A DNA stretch of 64,000 bases from Thioalkalivibrio sp. ALJ7 (GTDB lineage: Bacteria; Pseudomonadota; Gammaproteobacteria; Ectothiorhodospirales; Ectothiorhodospiraceae), in assembly GCF_000376865.1 (NCBI RefSeq), contig NZ_AQXQ01000010.1:185709-249708 (forward strand). Direction: 5' to 3'. Positions within the stretch are counted from its first letter, which is position 1; each line of letters starts with the position of its first letter. Both the position numbers and the translations under genes were made by a program. This document shows positions 54,148 to 63,470 of the stretch, piece after piece. The notes beneath the pieces are model-generated. The model saw only the letters and a program-made list of their open reading frames with translations. It did not search any database and was not told where the DNA came from.

Positions 54148-55046
54148 TCGTTTTCTTGACGTTGATCGGGGCGCTCATCCTGGATCGCTTGTTTGGCGAT
54201 CCCCGGCGTTTTCATCCCTTGGCCGGGTTTGGCCGTTTGGTCGCCTGGGCAGAGGCTCGTTGGCATCGCGATAGCCGGGCCCGTGGAACCCTGCTGTTGG
54301 TGGCGCTGGTTCTCCCCTGGGTGGTGCTCGCGTGGGTTGCGGCTTCGTTGGCCTGGGGCTGGCTGGTCGGGCTGGTGGTGCTCACGCTGGCGCTCGGCTG
54401 GCGCAGCCTGGATGAACATGCCGAGCGGGTTGCGGAAGCGCTCGAGTCCGATCAGACGACCGAAGCCCGAGCCGCGGTGGGCATGCTCGTGAGTCGGGAC
54501 ACGGACGCGTTGGATAGCCGGGGCGTCAGCGGGGCGACGGTCGAATCGGTCCTTGAAAACGGCAACGATGCCGTGTTTGCCACCATCTTCTGGTTTCTGG
54601 TGGCCGGCGCCCCGGGCGTGATCGCTTATCGCTTGGTGAATACGCTGGATGCGATGTGGGGCTATCGTACGCAAAGGTATCGCCAGTTCGGGTGGGCCGC
54701 CGCCCGTCTGGACGATGCCATGAATTATATTCCGGCCCGTCTGACCGCATTGGCCTATGCACTGGCGGGCAACACCCGTGATGCGCTGCAGTGCTGGCGC
54801 GAGCAAGCGCCCGGATGGAAGAGTCCGAACGCGGGTCCGGTGATGTCTGCGGGGGCCGGGGCGCTCGGGATCGTACTGGGCGGCCCGGCCCCCTACTCGG
54901 GGCGTCCTGAATGGCGCCCGCGGCTGGGAATGGGGCGCATGCCCGATGCCGCCGGGATACGGGGCGCCATCGGCCTGGTGGATCGCGCCCTGGCCATCTG
55001 GCTGGGATTCATTGTCGTGGGGGTTGTGTTCGTTGTCTTGTACTGA
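54144..55046 (+). CDS. cbiB: CbiB/CobD, adenosylcobinamide-phosphate synthase
   Basis: Membrane enzyme attaching the aminopropanol (phosphate) arm to adenosylcobyric acid. 300 residues with several hydrophobic helices. LILDRLFGDPRRFHPLAGFGRL, DTDALDSRGVSGATVESVLEN, NDAVFATIFWFLVAGAPG and RLDDAMNYIPARLTALAYAL are family motifs. GTG start overlapping bluB (GTGA); its end overlaps the next gene. Confidence 0.95.
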   Translation: MIVFLTLIGALILDRLFGDPRRFHPLAGFGRLVAWAEARWHRDSRARGTLLLVALVLPWVVLAWVAASLAWGWLVGLVVLTLALGWRSLDEHAERVAEALESDQTTEARAAVGMLVSRDTDALDSRGVSGATVESVLENGNDAVFATIFWFLVAGAPGVIAYRLVNTLDAMWGYRTQRYRQFGWAAARLDDAMNYIPARLTALAYALAGNTRDALQCWREQAPGWKSPNAGPVMSAGAGALGIVLGGPAPYSGRPEWRPRLGMGRMPDAAGIRGAIGLVDRALAIWLGFIVVGVVFVVLY

Positions 55047-56070
55047 CCCACAACCGGCTGTAGCCACGAGCGGATCTCCGGAACGTCTGGTCCAGGTGCA
55101 TGGGGGCGGTGTTCGGGCGGCGGCTGCGCGCTACGGGGTCCCCGTTGCTGAGTGGCTGGACTTGTCCACCGGGATCAATCCGCATGGTTATCCGGTCGGC
55201 GAGGTCCCGGCAGCGGCCTGGTCGCGCCTGCCAGAGCCAGATGACGGCTTGGAGGTGGCCGCCGCCGCCTACTACGACACCAAGGAGCTATTGGCGGTCC
55301 CCGGCTCACAGGCGGCGATCCAGACGTTGCCGCAGTTGCGTCAGGGGACTGCACGGGTCGGCATCCTCGAACCCAGCTACAACGAACACGCCAAGGCCTG
55401 GCGGTGTGCCGGGCACGAGGTTGTGCCGCTGGACGCGGATGCCATTGTGGCGGCGATTCCCCAGCTCGATGTCCTGGTCCTGGTGAACCCGAACAATCCC
55501 ACCGGGCAGCGTTTCTCGCGAGATACGTTGCTGGCCTGGCATGCTGAGCTGGCCGCACGGGGTAGCTGGCTGATCGTGGACGAGGCCTTCATGGATGTCA
55601 CGCCCGACCAGAGTCTGGCCGATGCAGCGACCCGGGAGGGTTTGGTGGTCTTGCGCTCTCTGGGCAAGTTCTTTGGCCTGGCCGGTGCGCGCGTAGGCTG
55701 TGTGATCGCGGCGGCGGCAATGCGGGAAGGCTTAGCCGCGCGGCTGGGACCCTGGACGATCGCTGGCCCGGCCCGCTGGGCCGCGGCACAGGCCCTTGCG
55801 GATCATGCCTGGCAGGTCCGAATGCGAGGCCTACTGGACGCCGCCGGGCAGCGCCTGGAATCCTTGCTCAACGGCTACGGGCTGTCATCGACCGGCGGCA
55901 CCGCGTTGTTTCAGTGGTGCCAGATGGACGCGCCAGCGGTATTGCAAGACCGTCTGGGTGCACAGGGGATCCTGGTGCGGCGGTTCGATGCGCCCGGCAG
56001 CGTGCGCTTCGGCTTGCCGGGCTCCGAGGCGGAATGGGTGCGCCTGGAGCGGGCACTGGAGTCCTTGTGA
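55033..56070 (+). CDS. cobC: L-threonine-O-3-phosphate decarboxylase (CobC/CobD aminotransferase-like)
   Basis: PLP enzyme supplying (R)-1-amino-2-propanol phosphate for the step done by CbiB. 345 residues from the TTG at 55033. [29 protein letters not shown] is the typical opening (split here as read), then VNPNNPTGQ and the PLP lysine in [16 protein letters not shown]. No ATG precedes the conserved start; TTG 55033, overlapping the cbiB stop, is the best guess and TTG 55024 the alternative. Named cobC in Pseudomonas and cobD in Salmonella. Confidence 0.92.
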   Translation: MSCTDPQPAVATSGSPERLVQVHGGGVRAAAARYGVPVAEWLDLSTGINPHGYPVGEVPAAAWSRLPEPDDGLEVAAAAYYDTKELLAVPGSQAAIQTLPQLRQGTARVGILEPSYNEHAKAWRCAGHEVVPLDADAIVAAIPQLDVLVLVNPNNPTGQRFSRDTLLAWHAELAARGSWLIVDEAFMDVTPDQSLADAATREGLVVLRSLGKFFGLAGARVGCVIAAAAMREGLAARLGPWTIAGPARWAAAQALADHAWQVRMRGLLDAAGQRLESLLNGYGLSSTGGTALFQWCQMDAPAVLQDRLGAQGILVRRFDAPGSVRFGLPGSEAEWVRLERALESL

Positions 56071-57548
56071 GCGGCACCACACTGATGGTTCAGGGCACGA
56101 CCTCGGATGCCGGCAAGAGCGTCCTGGTGGCGGGCCTTGCGCGGGTTCTGCATCGCCGCGGACTGTCCGTCGTGCCATTCAAGCCCCAGAACATGGCGCT
56201 CAACAGTGCGGTGACCGCGGATGGTGGCGAGATCGGTCGGGCTCAGGCGCTACAGGCAGCCGCCTGCGGGCTGGAGCCGCATACCGATATGAACCCCGTG
56301 CTCCTCAAGCCCAGTTCCGACCAGGGTGCCCAGGTGATTATCCACGGGCGTCCTGCCGCCCAGATGGATGCGCGGGCCTACCATGATTACAAGCGCGTCG
56401 CGCATGAAGCGGTGATGGCGTCGCATGCGCGCCTGATCGCACGCTACGAACATGTCCTGGTCGAGGGGGCGGGCTCGCCGGCCGAGATCAACCTGCGCGA
56501 AGGCGATATTGCCAACATGGGTTTTGCCGAGGCGGTGGATTGCCCGGTCATCCTGGTGGCGGATATTGATCGCGGCGGGGTGTTCGCGCATCTGGTCGGC
56601 ACCTTGGCACTACTGAGCGAGAGCGAGCGCGCCCGGGTACGGGGGTTCGTGATCAACCGCTTTCGCGGGGACGTGTCGCTGCTGCAACCTGGGCTGGACT
56701 GGCTGGAGAAGGAGACGGGCAAGCCGGTACTGGGCGTGCTGCCCTATCTGCATGGCTTGTATCTGGATGCCGAGGACGCCTTGCCCCGTGAGGCGGTTCC
56801 CGAAGCCGATGCGGGTGCGCTGCGGGTGGTGGTTCCGGCCCTGCCGCGCATCAGCAACCACACCGACTTCGACCCGTTGCGCCTGAATCCGGCCGTGGAC
56901 CTGCGTTTCGTGGGGCCTGGCGAGTCGCTGCAACCGGCTGATCTGGTGCTCCTGCCGGGGTCGAAAGCGGTGCGCAACGACCTGGCCTGGTTGCGCGAGC
57001 AGGGCTGGGAGGATGCGATCAGACGCCACCTGCGCTATGGCGGGCGGGTGATGGGGATTTGTGGCGGCTTCCAGATGCTTGGCCGGGTGGTACATGACTC
57101 GGAGGGCGTGGAGGGTCCAGCGGGATCGACCCCTGGCCTTGGCTGGCTGGAGATCGAGACCACACTGGGGCCAGAGAAGCGGCTGGAACGTGTGCAAGGG
57201 GATCGGGTGCTGGATGGGCTGGCGGCGGTGGAAGGCTACGAGATCCACGCGGGGGTCACGACCGGGCGCGGGCTTGAGCGTCCTCTGCTGCATCTGTCGC
57301 ATGGCCCGGACGGGGCTCGCAGTGAGGACGATACGGTAATTGGAACCTATGTTCATGGGGTGTTGGATCGGGCGGAGGCCGCGACGGCCATCATGGAATG
57401 GGCGGGTCTGGACGTGGGCGTGACCCGGGCACAGGATCTCTCGGCCGCGCGCGAGGTCGGTCTGGATCGGCTGGCGACGGCGCTGGAGGAACATCTGGAT
57501 ATGGAGCGAATCCTGAGATTGTTGCGACCCCAGGAGGTTTCGCGATGA
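56067..57548 (+). CDS. cobQ: Cobyric acid synthase
   Basis: Glutamine-dependent amidation of adenosylcobyrinic acid a,c-diamide at four positions. 493 residues: N-terminal ATP-binding domain [33 protein letters not shown], then a class I-like glutaminase domain with the nucleophile in [11 protein letters not shown] and the His in [13 protein letters not shown] 56067 overlaps the previous stop (GTGA) and gives a family-like N-terminus; an ATG six codons in is possible. Confidence 0.96.
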   Translation: MSGTTLMVQGTTSDAGKSVLVAGLARVLHRRGLSVVPFKPQNMALNSAVTADGGEIGRAQALQAAACGLEPHTDMNPVLLKPSSDQGAQVIIHGRPAAQMDARAYHDYKRVAHEAVMASHARLIARYEHVLVEGAGSPAEINLREGDIANMGFAEAVDCPVILVADIDRGGVFAHLVGTLALLSESERARVRGFVINRFRGDVSLLQPGLDWLEKETGKPVLGVLPYLHGLYLDAEDALPREAVPEADAGALRVVVPALPRISNHTDFDPLRLNPAVDLRFVGPGESLQPADLVLLPGSKAVRNDLAWLREQGWEDAIRRHLRYGGRVMGICGGFQMLGRVVHDSEGVEGPAGSTPGLGWLEIETTLGPEKRLERVQGDRVLDGLAAVEGYEIHAGVTTGRGLERPLLHLSHGPDGARSEDDTVIGTYVHGVLDRAEAATAIMEWAGLDVGVTRAQDLSAAREVGLDRLATALEEHLDMERILRLLRPQEVSR

Positions 57549-58066
57549 AGACCCTTGTGCTGGGCGGGGTTCGTTCTGGCAAAAGCCGTCTGGCTGAGCG
57601 GCTGGCGCAGGAGAGCGGTCAACCGGTGACCTACGTGGCTACCGCCCGTGCCGATGACCAGGAAATGGCGCGCCGGATCGAGCGCCACAAGGCCGACCGT
57701 CCCGCGCACTGGGGCCTCGTGGAGATCGGTACCGGGCTGGGCAAGGCGCTGGAGCAGGCGGCGACGCCCGATCATTGCCTGCTGGTGGACTGCCTGACGC
57801 TGTGGCTGACCCAGCTGCTCTGCACCGAACACGAGGCCCGGATCGAACAAGAGCGTGAGGCCTTGATCGAAACGCTCCCAAGGTTGCCCGGGACCGTGAT
57901 TCTGGTGAGTAACGAGACCGGCCTCGGGATTACGCCCATGGACGCCCTTTCGCGCCGCTTCGCGGACGACTCCGGTTGGCTGCATCAGCGCCTCGCGGCC
58001 GAGATGGACCGCGTCGTTCTGACCGTTGCCGGTCTCCCGCACGTACTCAAGGGAGATCCTTTGTGA
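57545..58066 (+). CDS. cobU: CobU/CobP, adenosylcobinamide kinase and guanylyltransferase
   Basis: Bifunctional enzyme activating adenosylcobinamide with GTP. 173 residues. P-loop [18 protein letters not shown], then [24 protein letters not shown] with the guanylylated His, [14 protein letters not shown] and [21 protein letters not shown]. The ATG overlaps the cobQ stop (ATGA). The next gene is 253 bp away, across a palindromic repeat. Confidence 0.96.
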   Translation: MKTLVLGGVRSGKSRLAERLAQESGQPVTYVATARADDQEMARRIERHKADRPAHWGLVEIGTGLGKALEQAATPDHCLLVDCLTLWLTQLLCTEHEARIEQEREALIETLPRLPGTVILVSNETGLGITPMDALSRRFADDSGWLHQRLAAEMDRVVLTVAGLPHVLKGDPL

Positions 58067-58147
58067 AGGGCTCAGCAATGAATCAAGCCTGTGGATTATC
58101 CAGCCGGGCATACGGGCCAAAAGGCCTCAGGCCGGTCTCGCGCCTGC

Positions 58148-58263
58148 GTCATTGCGAGGAGCCGCAGGTGACGCGGCCATCTTCTCCCGAAGCCTCTGTC
58201 CCTGAAACGCCACGGGCTGCCAGATTTGAACGATTGCTTCGTCGCTTCGCTCCTCGCAATGAC
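58148..58263. repeat. 116-bp palindromic GTCATTGCGAGGAGC element between cobU and cobT
   Basis: Perfect 15-base inverted ends: GTCATTGCGAGGAGC at 58148-58162 and its complement at 58249-58263. The right end continues as GATTGCTTCGTCGCTTCGCT inward, matching the well-known bacterial intergenic repeat with alternating GAAGCGA/GAAGCAA motifs. No coding content. Confidence 0.8.
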
Positions 58264-58319
58264 GGGGGGGGTTGGGGTCGGTGGAGCCAGTCGCAACCAG
58301 CAGCCAGTGGAGGCCGGAA

Positions 58320-59381
58320 GTGACCGAAGACTGCGATTGGCTCCAGGTTCCTCCAGCTCCGTTGAACGAGACGGCCCGCCAGGCGGCCGCGGCCCGCCAG
58401 GGTGAGCTCACCAAGCCACCCGGTTCACTCGGAAGACTGGAAGGCGTGGCCGAACGCCTGGCTGCCATGCAAGGCCGCGAACGGCCGACGCTGGAGCGTA
58501 TCCATGTTGCCGTCTTCGCCGGTGACCACGGTGTAGTGGAGGAGGGCGTCTCACCGTTCCCCCAAGCCGTGACGGCGCAAATGGTGGCGAACTTCGCCAT
58601 GGGTGGAGCTGCAATAGCCGTTCTGGCTCGCAGCCTGGGAGCCAGCATGGAGGTGATGAGTCTGGGAACGGTGGCCGAGGTGCCTTCGCACCCGGCGATC
58701 CAGCAGATCGGTCTTGGGCCGGGCACCGCTAATCTGGCGAGGGAGCCGGCGATGACCGCCGGGCAGCTCGAACGCGCCATGAACGTCGGGCGTCAGTGTG
58801 CCGAACGCGCGCGCCGCGCGGGAGCCGAGTTGTTTATCGGTGGCGACATGGGCATCGGCAACACCACTTCGGCGGCGGCGGTCGCTTGTTCCATCCTGAA
58901 ACGCCCAGGCGCCGAACTGGCCGGTCCGGGCACCGGACTGGACGCACACGGCGTCCGGCACAAGGCAGAGGTGATCGAATGGGGGCTGGAGCGCCATTCG
59001 GGCGTTCGTGGGGAGGCCCTTGGCAGTTTGCGCGATTTGGGCGGCTTCGAGATTGCCGCGTTGGCCGGGAGCTATATCGCAGCCGCCCAGATTGGATTGC
59101 CGGTATTGGTAGACGGCTTTATCAGTACCACCGCTGCGCTGGTCGCCACTCGGCTGTGCCCCGGCGCGGAGGCATGGTTCTTCTACGGCCATGCCTCGGC
59201 CGAGCCGGGTCATGCCGTCTTGCTGCGCGAGCTGAATGCCGAACCGTTGCTGCAGCTGGAGATGCGCTTGGGCGAGGGCAGTGGGGCGGCGACCGCGGTG
59301 CCCCTGTTGCGTATGGCGTGCGAGCTCCACGCCGGCATGGCGACCTTTGCGGAGGCCGGCGTGGCCGGGAGCCCGCAATGA
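58320..59381 (+). CDS. cobT: CobT, nicotinate-nucleotide:DMB phosphoribosyltransferase
   Basis: Activates DMB to alpha-ribazole phosphate. 353 residues. [41 protein letters not shown] and [19 protein letters not shown] are family motifs, and the catalytic Glu lies near the C-terminus ([16 protein letters not shown]). The GTG at 58320 has a good ggagg site; 16 in-frame codons upstream reach into the repeat element and are left out. Confidence 0.95.
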   Translation: MTEDCDWLQVPPAPLNETARQAAAARQGELTKPPGSLGRLEGVAERLAAMQGRERPTLERIHVAVFAGDHGVVEEGVSPFPQAVTAQMVANFAMGGAAIAVLARSLGASMEVMSLGTVAEVPSHPAIQQIGLGPGTANLAREPAMTAGQLERAMNVGRQCAERARRAGAELFIGGDMGIGNTTSAAAVACSILKRPGAELAGPGTGLDAHGVRHKAEVIEWGLERHSGVRGEALGSLRDLGGFEIAALAGSYIAAAQIGLPVLVDGFISTTAALVATRLCPGAEAWFFYGHASAEPGHAVLLRELNAEPLLQLEMRLGEGSGAATAVPLLRMACELHAGMATFAEAGVAGSPQ

Positions 59382-59947
59382 CGTTTCCCAGTATTGGGCT
59401 GCTGCGCCACGGCGAAACGACCGGGTCGGGGTTTCGCGGACGCGGTTGCGACGACGCCTTGACGCCCGCGGGGGAGCAGGCAATGCACGCGGTCTTCGAG
59501 GCGTCTGGCACCTGGGACCGCATCGTGACCTCGCCGCTGCAGCGCTGCCGGCTACCTGCAGAACGTTTTGCGCGCGCCGCTGGTGTGCCTCTTGTCCGTG
59601 AACCACGCCTGCAGGAGCTCCACTTCGGAGAGTGGGAGGGCCGCACGGCCGAAGAGCTGATGCAAACGGACGCCGACGCCCTGGGGCGCTTCTGGCAGGA
59701 CCCAATCCACTGTCCGCCACCGGGAGGAGAAGACCTGGCCAGCTTCCGGGACCGCATCCTAGCCGCCTGGGAGCAGGTCGTGGTGGCCCAGGGAGATCGC
59801 ACCCTTGTTGTCACCCATGGCGGCGTGATCCGCGTGATCCGAGCGCACCTGGAAGGCTGGCCACTGGAGAAGCTTCTCTCCATCGAAGTCCCGCTGGCAT
59901 CCCTCCACCAAATCCAGAACCTATCCACAGCGCAACCCCCCGCATGA
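59378..59947 (+). CDS. cobC: Alpha-ribazole phosphatase-like histidine phosphatase
   Basis: Histidine phosphatase (phosphoglycerate mutase-like) of 189 residues. [18 protein letters not shown] holds the phospho-acceptor His in [13 protein letters not shown] the second region and [14 protein letters not shown] the distal His. In this position it should remove the 5'-phosphate of alpha-ribazole phosphate or of the finished nucleotide (CobC/CobZ role). The ATG overlaps the cobT stop (ATGA). The symbol follows the Salmonella usage. Confidence 0.9.
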   Translation: MTFPSIGLLRHGETTGSGFRGRGCDDALTPAGEQAMHAVFEASGTWDRIVTSPLQRCRLPAERFARAAGVPLVREPRLQELHFGEWEGRTAEELMQTDADALGRFWQDPIHCPPPGGEDLASFRDRILAAWEQVVVAQGDRTLVVTHGGVIRVIRAHLEGWPLEKLLSIEVPLASLHQIQNLSTAQPPA

Positions 59948-59975
59948 ACGGCGACCCCCTCATAACCCCGGCTGT

Positions 59976-60055
59976 TGTAGGAGCCTGCTTGCAGGCGAAG
60001 CCCCTGCCCATGTTGGACTTTGGCAAGGGCTTCGCCTGCAAGCAGGCTCCTACAG
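59976..60055. repeat. REP-type inverted pair, TGTAGGAGCCTGC form
   Basis: A 33-base arm at 59976-60008 (TGTAGGAGCCTGCTTGCAGG...) is repeated inverted at 60022-60055 with one mismatch, 13 bases between. Each arm is itself a small palindrome followed by GAAGCCCCTGCC, the same tail as the REP at 48432-48464. Confidence 0.82.
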
Positions 60056-60072
60056 CGGGCCCCGAAACACCC

Positions 60073-60143
60073 TGTAGGAGGCCAGCCTCTGGCCGATTGG
60101 GGCGCATCCAACGCCAGATCGGCCAGAGGGCTGGCCTCCCACA
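60073..60143. repeat. REP-type inverted pair, TGTAGGAGGCCAGC form
   Basis: Arms at 60073-60104 (starts TGTAGGAGGCCAGCCTCTGG) and 60112-60143 (ends GGCTGGCCTCCCACA) form a second, differently sequenced inverted pair directly after the first. It lies in the 280-bp gap between the ribazole phosphatase gene and cobS; nothing else was seen in that gap. Confidence 0.78.
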
Positions 60144-60227
60144 TGGAAGTGGCCACAGTCGTTGTGTCATCCGGGTCCGCTGGATCTCCCGCTTGCCGGA
60201 TGATCGCAAGGCCCAGAGGCCTCCAGA

Positions 60228-61001
60228 ATGACCCCCGTCCTAACCCCATTCTGGCTCGCGCTGCAGTTCCTGACGCGATTCCCCACACCGGTGTTGGAAC
60301 CGACGCCGAAAGATCTCGGCCGGTCGGTGCTCGCCTATCCACTCGTGGGGCTGACCCTGGGCCTGGTGGTGGTCGGGTTTGGCATGGCACTGGCAGCAAT
60401 CCCAGGTGCGCCATCGTTGCTGATCGCCGCACTCGTACTTGCATTGTGGGTCGGGCTGACCGGTGCGTTGCACCTTGATGGGTTGGCGGATACGGTCGAC
60501 GCTTGGGTCGGTGGTCACCAGGACCCGGAACGTGCCCAGGCCATCATGAAGGATCCGGCTTCAGGCCCAATGGCCGTGGCCGCCTTGATCCTGGTGCTGT
60601 TGATCAAGTTTGCGGCGTTGGTGGCGGTGGTAGAAACGGGTGCCTGGCTGGTGTTGCTGGTTGCGGTCGTGCTGGGACGAGCGGCGCTCACGGGGCTCTT
60701 CTTGGTGGTCACCTATGTTCGGGAACAGGGCCTGGGCTCGGAGATGGCGACCCACATCCCCCGGACGCCCGCCTTGGCCGTGTTGGCCGCGACGGGGCTA
60801 TTCATCCTGATCCTGGCCCTCGCCACCGGGCTCTGGGGGTTGACTACAGGCCTGCTGCTGGCACTGATGGTGGTGTTCGGGATCGCCGCCTTTCTGCGCC
60901 GCTGGCTTGGCGGCTTCACCGGCGACACGGCTGGTGCCACCCTGGAAGCGGTCGAAGTGGCTACGCTCTCCGTGATGGTGCTGACGCTGTCGTTGCACTG
61001 A
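60228..61001 (+). CDS. cobS: CobS, cobalamin-5'-phosphate synthase
   Basis: Membrane enzyme joining adenosylcobinamide-GDP and alpha-ribazole (phosphate), the last assembly step. 257 residues, six or so hydrophobic helices. LALQFLTRFPTPV at the N-terminus and GALHLDGLADTVDAWVGG with the metal-binding acidic residues are typical, as is FLRRWLGGFTGDTAGATLE near the end. It closes the cobalamin gene run, after the REP region. Confidence 0.95.
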   Translation: MTPVLTPFWLALQFLTRFPTPVLEPTPKDLGRSVLAYPLVGLTLGLVVVGFGMALAAIPGAPSLLIAALVLALWVGLTGALHLDGLADTVDAWVGGHQDPERAQAIMKDPASGPMAVAALILVLLIKFAALVAVVETGAWLVLLVAVVLGRAALTGLFLVVTYVREQGLGSEMATHIPRTPALAVLAATGLFILILALATGLWGLTTGLLLALMVVFGIAAFLRRWLGGFTGDTAGATLEAVEVATLSVMVLTLSLH

Positions 61002-61085
61002 CCGGAGGGCTCACTGGGTCAGGGGAGTTGAGCGCGGCGCTTGGGCTGTCACAAAACAGTCACCGGATTGCCACATACTGTCAGG

Positions 61086-61709
61086 ATGACCTTTCCCGCT
61101 CGATTGAATCCGTTACGGGTGACCTTCCGTGTAATTGTGAATCCGCTGGCAGCGGTCCGTGAGATAGGCCAGTCGGAGGCGCCGCCGTGGTGGCAGACGT
61201 TTCTGGGGCTGGCCTTGCCGGTGTTGCTGGTGAGCGTTATCGCCAGCCAGTGGTTGTATCAGGTGATTCCAACCGGGTTGCCGCCCGAGGCGATGCCGGT
61301 CGCATGGGGCTTCGGTATCTACAGCGTGCTCGCAATGAGTATCGGTGTGCTCGGGCTGACGTGGTCCGCGCATTACCTGGGCGAACTCTTTCAGGGGCGC
61401 GGGGACGCGGACCGGGCCATGCTGGCGGTCAGTGTTGGCCTGCTGCCTGCGTGGGTTGGCAAGGTCGCCGCCGCTTTTCCCTGGCCCTGGGGCAATGGCA
61501 TCGGTCTGCTGCTGATCCTGTATTCGCTTTGGCTGCTGTACTGGTCGCTTCGCGGCATCCTCGGGCTGCGTCGTGGCAACCGCATCGGCCTGTTCGTGGC
61601 CACCGTCTTCTGCGGCGCCTTCATCACCCTCATCTTCGGATGGGCCCTGATGGACCTGATCCCTGGTGCCACCCCCGAGATCCGTATCGGCACCACTTGG
61701 CTGATATAA
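61086..61709 (+). CDS. Yip1-family membrane protein
   Basis: 207 residues with five predicted membrane helices. The N-terminal amphipathic part RLNPLRVTFRVIVNPLAAVREI and the later AHYLGELFQGRGDADRAMLAVSVGLLPAWVG match the bacterial Yip1 domain. The function in bacteria is unknown. ATG 61086 is used because it gives the conserved start; the 15 in-frame codons before it are doubtful. Downstream an 8-bp inverted repeat ACCAGGAC / GTCCTGGT (61709-61740) has no T-run. Confidence 0.85.
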   Translation: MTFPARLNPLRVTFRVIVNPLAAVREIGQSEAPPWWQTFLGLALPVLLVSVIASQWLYQVIPTGLPPEAMPVAWGFGIYSVLAMSIGVLGLTWSAHYLGELFQGRGDADRAMLAVSVGLLPAWVGKVAAAFPWPWGNGIGLLLILYSLWLLYWSLRGILGLRRGNRIGLFVATVFCGAFITLIFGWALMDLIPGATPEIRIGTTWLI

Positions 61710-61725
61710 CCAGGACCATTCTTGG

Positions 61726-61757
61726 TTGACGTGTCCTGGTAACTGGGTCGGTATACT
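61726..61757 (+). promoter_or_regulatory. Candidate promoter of the TPR-sulfotransferase gene
   Basis: TTGACG (61726-61731) and TATACT (61752-61757) lie in the 80-bp gap before the gene. The elements themselves are good, but the 20-bp spacer is wide, so the -10 may act with another -35. Confidence 0.35.
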
Positions 61758-61789
61758 GGCGCGCAAACGAACGAACAACCGGGATTGGT

Positions 61790-63334
61790 ATGGCGGCAGG
61801 GAAGGCAGGTGGCAAGAGAAAAGCGAAGCCCTCGAAAGTCGCGGGATTGCTCAAGAAGGCAAAGAAGGCGCTGGATGATGGCGCCTTCGAGGAGCTCGAG
61901 GCCTTGTGTGGGCAAGTTCTCGGTATTGAGCCCAATAGTACAGATGCCCTCAGGCTTCTGATTCAGGGGGCCTTCGACCGGCATCAGTACAGCACAGCGA
62001 CCCTGTATGCATCGAAACTCGTCCAGATGTGTCCAAAGGATGCGGACAGCTACAACGCGCTGGCCGGTGTGCTGATCCTGCGCGACCGCTTCGAAGCTGC
62101 CGGGGCCGCGTTGCGCGAGGCGTTGCGACTGGACCCCAATATGCGCCTGGCACTCGACAACTACGCGCGCGTCCTCCAGGCCGAGGGGCGTTGGGACGAG
62201 GCGACCGAGATTCTGGAATCCCTGGTGGAGTCTGATCGCAGCAGTGCCAAGCTCTGGTTCTCGTTTGCGCATTCGCGCCATTTTCCCGCGGACGGCTCGC
62301 CCAGAAAGGAACTGGAAAAGATCATCCGCAAGGGGAAGTTCGACCTTCGCGACCAGGGCCGTTTGTATTTCGCGCTGGCGAAGCTGCACCAGGATGCGGG
62401 CGATCTCGATCAGGCGTTCTCGGCCTTTGAGCTCGGGAATTCGCGCCAGGCGGAGGCGATCCACCGCCAGGTCGAGCAGGTGCGGCAGGGAGCCATACGC
62501 AAGAATGTCGCCGCTACCGAAAAGATCTTCTGCGCTGAATGGGCCAGGGGGCTCGACGACCCGCAACAGTCTCCAAGGCCGCTGACGCTGGTGCTGGGCC
62601 CGCCACGTTCCGGGAAGTCGCTGCTGGAGGGTCCGCTGTCCGGACACTCGCGAATCCGTCATTACGGCGAGCTGGCGGTTCTCCAGGAGGTCCTTTCCCA
62701 GCTCCCGAAGGAGGTGCGCAAGCGCTATCCACTGATTATGCGGGAGCTGGAACCGGAAGGCATTGCGCAGTTGCGGGCGCGGGTCGACTCCATGTGGGGC
62801 GAGGCGAAGGACGAATCGGTCCGAACCCATCTGGTTACCAATCCTGGAAACGTCTTCCATGTCGGGACGTTCATGAGCCTCTACCCGGGTACCCGCGTAG
62901 TCTTCTGCGAGCGGGACCCGGTGGACAACGCGATGGCGATCTACATGCGCTGGTTTGCGCAGCGCCTGCCGTACGCGTGGGCGATCGACACCATCGCCGA
63001 GTTCTTGATGCTGTATCGCCGGATGGCGGATCACTGGGAGAGGATATTTCCCGATCGCGTGCAAAGGGTGCACTACGAAGAGATGCTGGAAGACCCCGAT
63101 GCCCATGTGGCCCGGGTGCTGGCCGCGCACGACTTGGAATGGGAGGCGGTATGCGCGGACGAGCAAGGGGAGATCGCCGACCCGGCCCTGCTTGGGCTAA
63201 CCGGCAGCCTCGGCAGACGCAGCCGCGTGAACCCGGCATTCGCGAGTATCGGTGAGCAGTATGAGGCCTATCGGCCTGCGTTCGAGGAGGCGGTAGGCGC
63301 CGCGAGGGCAAAGGTCTTTCCCAGCGGCGACTGA
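61790..63334 (+). CDS. TPR and sulfotransferase-like two-domain protein
   Basis: 514 residues. A Lys-rich start is followed by tetratricopeptide repeats (about 30-160 and 185-225) and a sulfotransferase-like domain from about 262. The phosphosulfate-binding loop reads LTLVLGPPRSGKSLLEG (269-277 core), and the second PAPS-binding region is RVVFCERDPVDNAMAIYMRW (about 364-383). Such proteins transfer sulfate from PAPS to protein, sugar or lipid. The gene lies just before a flagellin gene, so flagellin or its glycans are possible targets. It starts ATG 61790. Confidence 0.85.
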   Translation: MAAGKAGGKRKAKPSKVAGLLKKAKKALDDGAFEELEALCGQVLGIEPNSTDALRLLIQGAFDRHQYSTATLYASKLVQMCPKDADSYNALAGVLILRDRFEAAGAALREALRLDPNMRLALDNYARVLQAEGRWDEATEILESLVESDRSSAKLWFSFAHSRHFPADGSPRKELEKIIRKGKFDLRDQGRLYFALAKLHQDAGDLDQAFSAFELGNSRQAEAIHRQVEQVRQGAIRKNVAATEKIFCAEWARGLDDPQQSPRPLTLVLGPPRSGKSLLEGPLSGHSRIRHYGELAVLQEVLSQLPKEVRKRYPLIMRELEPEGIAQLRARVDSMWGEAKDESVRTHLVTNPGNVFHVGTFMSLYPGTRVVFCERDPVDNAMAIYMRWFAQRLPYAWAIDTIAEFLMLYRRMADHWERIFPDRVQRVHYEEMLEDPDAHVARVLAAHDLEWEAVCADEQGEIADPALLGLTGSLGRRSRVNPAFASIGEQYEAYRPAFEEAVGAARAKVFPSGD

Positions 63335-63369
63335 ATAATAAGGGGTATCGGTTTTTTTCGATTCGGGGC

Positions 63370-63396
63370 TAAAGGATGGTGGTCAGGTGTCGTTAA
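63370..63396 (+). promoter_or_regulatory. Sigma-28 (FliA) promoter of the flagellin gene
   Basis: TAAAGGAT (63370-63377), exactly 11 bp, then GTCGTTAA (63389-63396): a good match to TAAAGTTT-N11-GCCGATAA. It is 74 bp before the flagellin ATG, which fits class 3 flagellar gene control. Confidence 0.8.
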
Positions 63397-63470
63397 CGGT
63401 TCTGAAGGCGGGCTAGGACCGTCGACTGAACCGCCCGAGGCGGCGAGTACGACTCTACAGGAGAGTGACC

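Noticed and set aside
59948..60227. A CRISPR-like array before cobS.
   Set aside because: The repeats are inverted pairs of REP type with no regular direct repeats or spacers.
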